Below, one piece after another: positions 1 through 5,413 of a stretch of 7,473 nucleotides of DNA. Both the position numbers and the translations under genes were made by a program. The notes under the pieces were generated by a model. That model was not told where the DNA came from, searched no databases, and saw nothing but the letters and a program-made list of their open reading frames with translations. The DNA is from Alphaproteobacteria bacterium UBA6062 (GTDB lineage: Bacteria; Pseudomonadota; Alphaproteobacteria; Sneathiellales; Sneathiellaceae), in the NCBI GenBank assembly GCA_002428885.1, contig DIYE01000144.1:1-7473 (forward strand). The letters run 5' to 3'. The stretch's first letter is position 1, and each line of letters begins with the position of its first letter.

Positions 1-1767
1 TTCCTTGTTAGGCTTAGACAGGCGGGCGATCCTGTCCTGTTCCGGGTCTGTCGAAGGCGTAAAGGCTTCTACCAGAGGCGCCTTGGTTGGCTGAATGTCT
101 GGTGCAACACGAGATGTGTAGCATCCCTGTGCCCGACCGATCAGCATTTCGCATAGCTGGCCGGGAACGGAACCGTCTTCATAGGCACCAACCCGGATAC
201 GATAGAAGATACCTTTCTCCTCGCCCAGTTCCACTTTGCTGATGATCGGAGAGAGGCCTCCCAACAGGTCGCCATGCCGTTTTTTGAGCACTTCCCAACC
301 ATACTGCGCCCGCTCTTTACTGCGGAAAGAACCAAGCTGCGCATAATAGTGTGGACCATCCATCTGATCGGGGTCATTGGTTAAAGCAATATGAGTTAAG
401 GTCGGCACTGCTTCATAGTAGCCGTCTATATCATCATAAGGGACCGTTCGCTTGACCGGTTCGGCGGTCGGCGCTATCTCGGGTTTCGGTTCAGGACGTA
501 CTGAAGCCGTTGTCAGATCTTCGCTCTGTTCTGAGGGTGCGAACGGAACCTGGAAGAAGATCGGTTCAGCTGCGGGTTTTTTGAGTGTTTCTTTCTCTAC
601 CGAAGCAACAGGAGCTGCAGCAACATTGTTTTCACCGGTTCCAAGATGGGTTTCAACACTGGCGATCATATCATCTGCCGGCGTCGGAACACGGGCATAG
701 CGATCGAAATGTGGGCGGGAGGGTAGGGGTGCCGCTGCCACGGTATCCTCTGTTTGCCTTGGTGCAGTGCCAATCTCTTCCGCCTCATCCCGAGCTTCCA
801 ACACGGCGTGAGGCTGCCGGGATGTTTCCGGGCTACGCTTGCGGATGTTTTTCCGGCCGGCCATGGCCTTAGCCTGATCCTCACGCTCTGCCAGTTCATT
901 TTGGGAACCATTGGTCAGGGCCTGGAAATACAGCGCATTGTTGCGGGCGTCCTTTTCACTCAGATCCATCCGGGAATAGCGCATGGCTTCGGCGGATTTT
1001 CCGGCCATACCATAAACAAGCGCCAGATTCTGACGGTGTTTAGCTGTGGCTTTTGGATGGGCCGTAATGATTTCAAGCATGGCAATGGCCTGATCCGTCC
1101 GTCCGGACAACGAGAGCGACAGGGCCAGATTGTTCTGATAGGTCAGGTTATTGGGCTCTGCCTTGATGGCCAGGCGATAATAATCCTGTGCTTTTGCATG
1201 TTCGCCGGCTGTATCAAGGGCGACAGCCATCCCGCCAAGAGCCTTGGCATCCTTTGGCGCCAAAGCAATGGCCGTTTCAAATGCCTGCGCCGCCATATAA
1301 GGTTTATCTTCCGCCATTAACGCATAGCCGATACCGATATGGGCCGGCAGATATTCCGGTGATGTTTCCAGAACTCGTTTGTAGAGTTGAATGCCGGCAC
1401 TGGTTTTGCCGGTTTTCCGGAGGATATCACCCATAGCAATCAGCGGGGCCGGATTTTTGGGATCTTTCTGTGCTGCCATGCCATAAAGGCGCATTGCCGT
1501 TGACGGATTGCCTTTCTTCCAGGCACGATCAGCAATGCGCATCAGCTTGTCGCGGGAAAGACCTCTTTCCTTCCTGAGAGTGGAGGTTTCTTCCTCAGGC
1601 TGGATCGCAGAGGCTACTTTTGCGGCCGGTGTTTCCGACTGCGGATATTCACCCTCTGCCGTCTGGTAATATTGCTCCGACGTTGTATTACAGGCGGAGA
1701 CGACCAGGCTGGTGGTCATCAACAATGCCAATTTTTTGGCGGACAGAATGTTCTTCATCTGGGACAC
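1..1767 (-). CDS. TadD-like TPR lipoprotein with C-terminal SPOR domain (partial, C-terminus off the left edge)
   Basis: The frame stays open from the start codon to the window edge, so the stop codon is missing; about 589 residues are visible. I chose the GTG at 1767 because GGGAGG (1781-1776) sits 8 nt before it; an in-frame ATG at 1758 would be 17 nt from that Shine-Dalgarno. Counting from the ATG, a short basic start and hydrophobic stretch end in a lipobox VSAC with the lipidated Cys at 23, which predicts a membrane-anchored lipoprotein. Residues about 72-265 hold roughly five TPR units, with TadD-like phrases such as NNLALSLSLSGR and RQNLALVYGMAGK. A Pro/Ala/Glu-rich linker follows, then a SPOR domain at about 470-550 (YYAQLGSF, FYRIRVGAY, and two Cys near its end). 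TadD-type proteins assist Tad/Flp pilus assembly; SPOR domains bind denuded peptidoglycan glycans. A Tad role is inference because no other tad gene is visible. It could instead be a cell-envelope or division-site TPR protein. Confidence 0.85.
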   Translation of the reverse strand, partial: MSQMKNILSAKKLALLMTTSLVVSACNTTSEQYYQTAEGEYPQSETPAAKVASAIQPEEETSTLRKERGLSRDKLMRIADRAWKKGNPSTAMRLYGMAAQKDPKNPAPLIAMGDILRKTGKTSAGIQLYKRVLETSPEYLPAHIGIGYALMAEDKPYMAAQAFETAIALAPKDAKALGGMAVALDTAGEHAKAQDYYRLAIKAEPNNLTYQNNLALSLSLSGRTDQAIAMLEIITAHPKATAKHRQNLALVYGMAGKSAEAMRYSRMDLSEKDARNNALYFQALTNGSQNELAEREDQAKAMAGRKNIRKRSPETSRQPHAVLEARDEAEEIGTAPRQTEDTVAAAPLPSRPHFDRYARVPTPADDMIASVETHLGTGENNVAAAPVASVEKETLKKPAAEPIFFQVPFAPSEQSEDLTTASVRPEPKPEIAPTAEPVKRTVPYDDIDGYYEAVPTLTHIALTNDPDQMDGPHYYAQLGSFRSKERAQYGWEVLKKRHGDLLGGLSPIISKVELGEEKGIFYRIRVGAYEDGSVPGQLCEMLIGRAQGCYTSRVAPDIQPTKAPLVEAFTPSTDPEQDRIARLSKPNKE

Positions 1768-1970
1768 GATACGGCCCTCCCATTCCTGAAACGGACTATT
1801 GGGTAAACTCTATCAGGGGCGTCCTTAAAAACCGTTAAGAACAGCCATATGATTTATGCAAATTTTTAGGTAAAATGATCTTGTGGAAAAGATGAAGATT
1901 TCTGCCGGATTCAGGCGGTAACGTCCTATTATATAACATAAAAACAGCTTCCGGGTGAGGAGAGAAAACG
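1768..1970. other. AT-rich divergent intergenic spacer
   Basis: This 203-bp gap separates the TPR/SPOR lipoprotein gene (leftward) from the VOC gene (rightward) and must hold the start signals for both. I see the GGGAGG Shine-Dalgarno of the lipoprotein gene at 1776-1781, a weak rightward promoter candidate at 1910-1937, and a GAGGAGAG Shine-Dalgarno for the VOC gene around 1957-1964. A small inverted repeat (CTTAA at 1824-1828, TTAAG at 1835-1839) lies on the lipoprotein side. I found no ORF with credible coding character and no convincing leftward -35/-10 pair. Confidence 0.6.
1910..1937 (+). promoter_or_regulatory. Candidate sigma70-type promoter for the VOC gene
   Basis: The hexamer TATAAC (1932-1937) matches the -10 consensus at five of six positions, and an overlapping TATTAT lies at 1927-1932. 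The best -35 at 16-bp spacing is TTCAGG (1910-1915), which matches TTGACA at only three positions. The -10 is about 34 bp before the ATG, a reasonable leader length. The weak -35 makes this tentative. Confidence 0.35.
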
Positions 1971-2381
1971 ATGACAACGGCCCTGCCAAGTATTTTGTCC
2001 CATGTGTCTGTAGGAACATCCCGATACGAAGATGCACTGGTCTTTTATGACAAGGTTATGGAGGCTCTCGGTGCCAAGCGGGTCCTTGAAATTCACGAAG
2101 CAAAAGCCGTCGCCTATGGCCGTCAGTTTCCTGAATTCTGGGTGCAGGCTCCCGATAATGGAAAGCCACCATCGGTCGGCAATGGGTATCACGTGGCTTT
2201 TCTGGCGGACAGTAAGGAGGCCGTTAAGGATTTTTTCGAAGCCGCTGTCAGCTCAGGCGGCAGCCCCGACGGAGAACCCGGCCCACGCCCTCACTACGGC
2301 CAGGCCTATTACGGCTGCTTTGTCCGTGATCTGGACGGGCACAAGATTGAAGCCATGTATTGGGACGAGCAGGCCGTTTGA
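1971..2381 (+). CDS. VOC family protein (glyoxalase / bleomycin-resistance / dioxygenase fold)
   Basis: This encodes a small cytosolic protein of 136 residues, the usual size for a two-module vicinal-oxygen-chelate protein. It opens with SHVSVGTSRYEDALVFYDKVMEALG, written here as SHVSVGTSR followed by DALVFYDKVMEALG, the first beta-alpha unit. The second half contains YHVAFLA and then FFEAAVSSGG, and it ends in FVRDLDGHKIEAMYW. The positions that bind the divalent metal in this superfamily are filled: His11, His74 and Glu127. These residues suggest a metal-dependent enzyme or small-molecule binding protein rather than a degenerate copy. The substrate cannot be told: lyases, dioxygenases, FosA-type thiol transferases and antibiotic binders all share the fold. 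A clear GAGGAGAG ribosome site lies just before the ATG. It is alone on its strand, divergent from the lipoprotein gene and convergent with the proline-tailed protein gene 48 bp downstream. Family assignment is secure; function is unknown. Confidence 0.9.
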   Translation: MTTALPSILSHVSVGTSRYEDALVFYDKVMEALGAKRVLEIHEAKAVAYGRQFPEFWVQAPDNGKPPSVGNGYHVAFLADSKEAVKDFFEAAVSSGGSPDGEPGPRPHYGQAYYGCFVRDLDGHKIEAMYWDEQAV

Positions 2382-2429
2382 GCCCGTATGTGTGCGATCT
2401 AAGGACGGGACATATCGAGGGAACTGGCA

Positions 2430-2957
2430 CTAGTCAGCGAGGCGCCTGCGAGGAGCATTGTTAGAAACCGGAGGTGCTTGATAGGGTTGGGGAGGTATAG
2501 GAGGAGCATAAGCCGGTTGAGGTGAAGCCTGAATGGGCGCAGGAGTACTGATGCCTGGGTTGGGCTGGATAAAGTTAGTCGGCATGGGGTGATTCGTGTA
2601 GCTCATGGGCGGTGCTTGAACCGGCTGGGCGGGCGGATGAGCTGGTGTTGGTTGTGGGTATCCGTTTGCAGGGGGAGCGGGCATGGCGGTAGGCGCTGCT
2701 TGCGGATAGGGGGTCGCTCTTGGTGTGTTGGTGTTCGGGTCGATATATTTATCGAAGATGCCTGAGCGGATTTCGACTGGCAGGGCTTCGAACAAAGCCA
2801 CTGTATTTTCCATGCCGATCCGGTTAACAAAGTTGGCGATGGTGATGGTCAACAGGCCTGTGCGCAAGGATTGTTCGTCCACACCATGGGTTTTGCAGCG
2901 AGCCAGTGCGTCGGAGAGTTCCTTGGCGACCAGGTTATTCATTCTCGCATTGCTCAT
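2430..2957 (-). CDS. Hypothetical protein with helical N-terminus and proline-rich tail
   Basis: I do not recognise this 175-residue protein. Residues 1-73 are of ordinary, probably mostly helical composition (for example LVAKELSDALARC and LLTITIANFVNRIG) and end at about YIDP. Residues 74-175 form a low-complexity tail in which about one residue in three is proline, with Ala, Gln, Tyr and Asn as the other main residues. The tail closes with a basic cluster, PRRRLAD. There is no signal peptide, lipobox or membrane segment, so it is probably cytosolic. The start at 2957 is supported by GGAG seven bases upstream. Its start region is divergent from the sirtuin gene and its stop faces the VOC gene. 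The split between a structured head and a disordered tail suggests a small scaffold or adaptor, but that is only inference from composition. The frame, ribosome site and absence of overlap with other genes support a real gene. Confidence 0.72.
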   Translation of the reverse strand: MSNARMNNLVAKELSDALARCKTHGVDEQSLRTGLLTITIANFVNRIGMENTVALFEALPVEIRSGIFDKYIDPNTNTPRATPYPQAAPTAMPAPPANGYPQPTPAHPPAQPVQAPPMSYTNHPMPTNFIQPNPGISTPAPIQASPQPAYAPPIPPQPYQAPPVSNNAPRRRLAD

Positions 2958-3033
2958 TCACCGTCTCCTGAAAATGCCAAAAGGCTTTCTTTTTGATCTC
3001 TTCAGGGGCAAAGACGGTTGTATTCATCAAACT

Positions 3034-3062
3034 GTGACAAACTTCCGGCGTCCCTATATAGT
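3034..3062 (+). promoter_or_regulatory. Sigma70-type promoter of the sirtuin gene
   Basis: GTGACA (3034-3039) and TATAGT (3057-3062) each match the -35 and -10 consensus at five of six positions and are separated by 17 bp, the optimal spacing. Transcription would begin near 3069, giving a leader of about 20 nt that contains AGGAGG (3079-3084). This implies housekeeping-type expression independent of the Pho sites further right. Confidence 0.6.
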
Positions 3063-3090
3063 CTATACGCGCAATTAAAGGAGGCCGATG

Positions 3091-3837
3091 ATGGACGATA
3101 CCATCCGTCAGTTCCAGGAGCTGATCGACAGAAGCAACAGAATTGTGTTCTTTACCGGAGCCGGGATCAGTACAGAATCCGGCATCCCGGATTTTAGAAG
3201 TCCGGGCGGGTTGTGGGAACAGAATAGACCTATTGATTTTTCCGAATTTGTTGCTTCCGCGGACGCCCGGAAAGAAGCATGGCGCCGCAAGTTTGCCATG
3301 GATGCCGTTATGACAGCAGCCCGGCCCAATGATGGCCACAATGCCATTGCTGCGCTCTATCAGCAGGGTAAGGTGCCTGCGGTGATTACCCAGAATATTG
3401 ACGGCCTGCACCAGATGTCAGGCGTAAAGGAAGAGGATGTGGTGGAATTACATGGTAACACCACCTATGCCAAATGCCTCGATTGTCATAAAAAGATGTC
3501 GCTGGAGGCGGTAAAGAAAGTCTTTGCGAAGAATGAAACGCTCCCGACCTGCTCTGTCTGTGGCGGTATTGTGAAGACAGCGACCATCTCCTTCGGGCAG
3601 GCGATGCCGGTGGTGGAAATGAGGCGAGCGGAGAAGGAAGCGATTGAATGTGACCTTTTTATTGCGATCGGATCTTCTCTTGTTGTCTACCCGGCTGCGG
3701 AGATCCCGGTTGTGGCCCGGCATCATGGCGCTGAACTGGTGATCCTGAACCGGGAGGCAACGCCTTTGGACCCTTACGCAACCCTGACAATCAACAGGGA
3801 AATCGGAGAAACCCTCAGATATGTCACAAAACTGTAA
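3091..3837 (+). CDS. Sir2-family NAD-dependent protein deacylase (sirtuin)
   Basis: Sirtuins remove acyl groups from protein lysines while consuming NAD, releasing nicotinamide and O-acyl-ADP-ribose. All core motifs are present (numbering from the ATG at 3091): GAGIS at 23-27 and GIPDFRS at 31-37 for NAD, TQNIDGLH at 100-107, the catalytic His121 in ELHGNT, a zinc Cys4 set (129, 132, 154, 157), and a C-terminal IGSSLVVYPA in place of the usual GTSL. Length is 248 residues, normal for a bacterial sirtuin. ATG codons occur at 3088 and 3091; I prefer the second because AGGAGG (3079-3084) is 6 nt from it and only 3 nt from the first. The Tyr-x-x-Arg pair that marks CobB/SIRT5-type desuccinylases is not evident; the region reads EAWRRKF, closer to SIRT4-like forms, so the preferred acyl group is uncertain. 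Such genes are often labelled cobB or npdA. It ends 68 bp before phoR, with a hairpin between. Confidence 0.95.
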   Translation: MDDTIRQFQELIDRSNRIVFFTGAGISTESGIPDFRSPGGLWEQNRPIDFSEFVASADARKEAWRRKFAMDAVMTAARPNDGHNAIAALYQQGKVPAVITQNIDGLHQMSGVKEEDVVELHGNTTYAKCLDCHKKMSLEAVKKVFAKNETLPTCSVCGGIVKTATISFGQAMPVVEMRRAEKEAIECDLFIAIGSSLVVYPAAEIPVVARHHGAELVILNREATPLDPYATLTINREIGETLRYVTKL

Positions 3838-3849
3838 GCAAACGGTCTC
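3821..3849 (+). promoter_or_regulatory. Candidate Pho-box group 1 upstream of phoR
   Basis: Three heptamers resembling the PhoB half-site CTGTCAT start at 3821 (ATGTCAC), 3832 (CTGTAAG) and 3843 (CGGTCTC), an exact 11-bp period, with A-rich linkers AAAA and CAAA between them. The group begins inside the last codons of the sirtuin gene, so part of the match could be coding chance; the third heptamer is weak. Its resemblance to the pstS array supports a PhoB-type binding site. Confidence 0.45.
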
Positions 3850-3866
3850 ATATTACCGGGCTTACA
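3833..3866 (+). terminator. Stem-loop after the sirtuin gene (weak terminator or attenuator)
   Basis: TGTAAGC (3833-3839) and GCTTACA (3860-3866) are perfect inverted repeats, and inside them CGGT (3843-3846) pairs with ACCG (3855-3858), giving a two-part stem with small internal bulges. The 5' arm overlaps the sirtuin stop codon. Only a short T-rich stretch (ATTTCT, 3869-3874) follows, so termination would be incomplete. It lies between the two Pho-box groups and may separate sirtuin transcription from phoR. Confidence 0.45.
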
Positions 3867-3872
3867 CAATTT

Positions 3873-3890
3873 CTGTCATATTTCGGTCAA
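3873..3890 (+). promoter_or_regulatory. Pho box immediately upstream of phoR
   Basis: CTGTCAT (3873-3879), a perfect half-site, is followed after ATTT by CGGTCAA (3884-3890), an 11-bp repeat as expected for a PhoB/OmpR-family dimer site. It ends 15 bp before the annotated phoR ATG. With the usual Pho-box to -10 spacing, transcription would begin at or just after that ATG, so either the site acts together with group 1 or the true start is one of the internal ATGs at 3927 or 3936. Confidence 0.6.
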
Positions 3891-3905
3891 ATAACGAGAG
3901 ATTGA

Positions 3906-5291
3906 ATGCTGAACACTACCGGATTCATGGGCAAAATGGTCACATTCATCCTGATGGTGACGATCCCGGTTGCGATTATCGCATTCTGGATGGTGACGCA
4001 GGGATTATTGAAGATGGAGTATGCGCTGCTGATCACGCTGACACCCATCGGCCCGGCTGTGCTGATTTATAACCGCATGCTGAAAGAAATGATGGCTTTA
4101 TCACAGCGGATGGAGCAGGAGGCAGGAGCACCATTATTCGGCCATCTGCTGCCTGGCTCCCTGCGCTCCGGTTTACTGCCTGTCAATGATCTCCTGCTGG
4201 CCATGCAGCAATACCGCCGGAGTATGCAACATTTGTTTCGGGAGGCGAAGGCACAGCAAGACGATGCAATCCTGCTGTTTAATATGCTGCCTGATCCCGT
4301 TCTTGTACTGGACGGGAAAAGACGGATCAGCCGTTTTAACAATGCGGCCAGGAATTTCTTCAATGCCGAAGATATGAAGACCGACCTGACGACCTATCTG
4401 CGTCATCCTTCTTTGATTAAGGCCGTTGATGGGGCACTTGGCGGTGAAGAAACAGCGACTGTCGTTGACTTTGCTATTCCGGGGAGTGTTGCCCGCCATA
4501 TTGAAGCCCATGTGGCTAAACTGCCGGGTGCTGATGGAGAAGATCTCAGGGTTATCCTGACCCTGCATGATCTGACGGTTGCCAAGAAAACCGAACAGAT
4601 GCGTGTGGACTTTGTGGCCAATGCCAGTCATGAACTCAGGACGCCGCTGGCAATTCTGATCGGTGCCATTGAAACTCTGCAAGGGCCGGCCTCCAAAGAC
4701 CCGGATGCCCAGGCCCGTTTCCTGAGCATGATGCATGCCCAGTCCCGCCGTATGTCACAGCTGATTGATGATCTGCTATCTCTGTCCCAGATTGAGATGA
4801 ACGAGCATGCACGGCCGTCAGAACTTGTCGATATGAATGATGTGCTCCAGGGGGTCGTCAATCTGATCACCTCAAAAGCCAATGATCTCGGTAAGAGTCT
4901 TGTTCTGAAAGTCCCGAAGGAAGATGTGCGGGTCTCGGGTGATAAGGACCAGTTGTTCCAGATTTTTACGAACCTGGTCGATAACGCTCTAAAGTACAGT
5001 AAAGAAGACAGCGCTGTTACAATTTCACTTGAGCAGATGGAAAAGGATGTCTCTGTTTCCGTTGTAGATCAAGGGGAGGGAATCCCTTCAGAGCATTTGC
5101 CAAGACTCACAGAAAGATTCTACCGGGTCGACAGTGACAGGAGCCGGGAGATGGGGGGGACAGGTCTTGGGCTTGCTATCGTCAAACATATTGTGAGTCG
5201 ACATAGAGGGCATCTGGAAATCGACTCGGAGATCGGAAAAGGGTCCAGCTTTACCATCCGTCTACCTGCTCTTATGGCGACAAAATGTTGA
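3906..5291 (+). CDS. phoR: Phosphate regulon sensor histidine kinase PhoR
   Basis: PhoR autophosphorylates under phosphate limitation and passes the phosphate to PhoB; in excess phosphate it is held off through Pst and PhoU. The 461-residue product has two N-terminal membrane segments (about 11-31 and 38-55) with almost no periplasmic loop, as in PhoR proteins that sense through the Pst complex rather than a ligand domain. A PAS-like region spans about 118-222 (LPDPVLVLDGKRRISRFN). HisKA follows with the phospho-acceptor His242 in ASHELRTPL. The HATPase domain shows an N box (Asn356, Asn360), G1 (DQGEGIP, 388-394), an F box around Phe405 and G2 (GGTGLGLAI, 417-425). All catalytic residues are present. 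The ATG at 3906 has only a weak GAGAG site; ATG codons at 3927 and 3936 are alternatives. Pho boxes lie upstream, and pstS follows after 122 bp. No response regulator gene is adjacent in the window. The specific PhoR call rests on architecture plus pst neighbours. Confidence 0.92.
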   Translation: MLNTTGFMGKMVTFILMVTIPVAIIAFWMVTQGLLKMEYALLITLTPIGPAVLIYNRMLKEMMALSQRMEQEAGAPLFGHLLPGSLRSGLLPVNDLLLAMQQYRRSMQHLFREAKAQQDDAILLFNMLPDPVLVLDGKRRISRFNNAARNFFNAEDMKTDLTTYLRHPSLIKAVDGALGGEETATVVDFAIPGSVARHIEAHVAKLPGADGEDLRVILTLHDLTVAKKTEQMRVDFVANASHELRTPLAILIGAIETLQGPASKDPDAQARFLSMMHAQSRRMSQLIDDLLSLSQIEMNEHARPSELVDMNDVLQGVVNLITSKANDLGKSLVLKVPKEDVRVSGDKDQLFQIFTNLVDNALKYSKEDSAVTISLEQMEKDVSVSVVDQGEGIPSEHLPRLTERFYRVDSDRSREMGGTGLGLAIVKHIVSRHRGHLEIDSEIGKGSSFTIRLPALMATKC

Positions 5292-5309
5292 TTTGTATAG
5301 GTTAACGGG

Positions 5310-5349
5310 CTGTAACAATAGTGTCATAAAACTGTAGTACTCCGGTCAC
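5310..5349 (+). promoter_or_regulatory. Tandem double Pho box upstream of pstS
   Basis: Four heptamers start at exactly 11-bp steps: CTGTAAC (5310), GTGTCAT (5321), CTGTAGT (5332) and CGGTCAC (5343), with AT-rich linkers AATA and AAAA between the first three. This is the layout of two adjacent PhoB boxes, as known for E. coli pstS. About 10 bp downstream, where PhoB-dependent promoters place the -10, the sequence (CAAGTT, 5360-5365) is a poor match, which fits a promoter that depends on the activator. The array starts 18 bp after the phoR stop codon and ends 64 bp before the pstS start. Confidence 0.8.
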
Positions 5350-5373
5350 TGTCGGGCGGCAAGTTCCGCAAAT

Positions 5374-5391
5374 CGACAGGAGACGCTGTCG
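5374..5391 (+). other. Short perfect hairpin in the pstS leader
   Basis: CGACAG (5374-5379) and CTGTCG (5386-5391) are perfect inverted repeats around a six-base loop, GAGACG. The structure lies 22 bp before the pstS GTG and just ahead of the true Shine-Dalgarno (GGAG, 5403-5406). The hexamer GGAGAC occurs both across the stem-loop boundary (5379-5384) and at the real ribosome site (5403-5408). It could stabilise the 5' end or adjust translation, or be coincidental. Confidence 0.4.
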
Positions 5392-5413
5392 CTTAAATGA
5401 ACGGAGACTAGAC

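Noticed and set aside
754..1320. 188-codon plus-strand open frame
   Set aside because: It lies wholly antisense to the TPR/SPOR lipoprotein gene, whose frame shows clear domain motifs; the translation has no recognisable domain and is rich in His, Cys and Arg in the way shadow frames are.
1824..1839. CTTAA/TTAAG inverted repeat in the divergent spacer
   Set aside because: Only five AT-rich bases per arm; expected by chance in such a spacer and not tied to a recognised operator.
2383..2409. CCCGT/ACGGG inverted repeat between the convergent VOC and proline-tail genes
   Set aside because: A five-base stem with a 17-base loop and no T-run on either strand is too weak to call a terminator.
3031..3041. 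Lone Pho-like heptamer CTGTGAC before the sirtuin gene
   Set aside because: No second heptamer at 11-bp spacing on either side; it is better explained as part of the -35 region of the sirtuin promoter.
2935..3411. 158-codon minus-strand frame antisense to the sirtuin start
   Set aside because: Most of it is the complement of conserved sirtuin motifs. Only its last 30 codons fall outside, and these are reported separately at low interest.
4173..4736. 187-codon minus-strand frame inside phoR
   Set aside because: It is antisense to the PAS and HisKA regions of phoR and has no domain of its own or ribosome site that I can see.
5397..5411. Mini-ORF ATG AAC GGA GAC TAG before pstS
   Set aside because: It has four codons and no ribosome site, and it merely spans the pstS Shine-Dalgarno; most likely a chance ATG.
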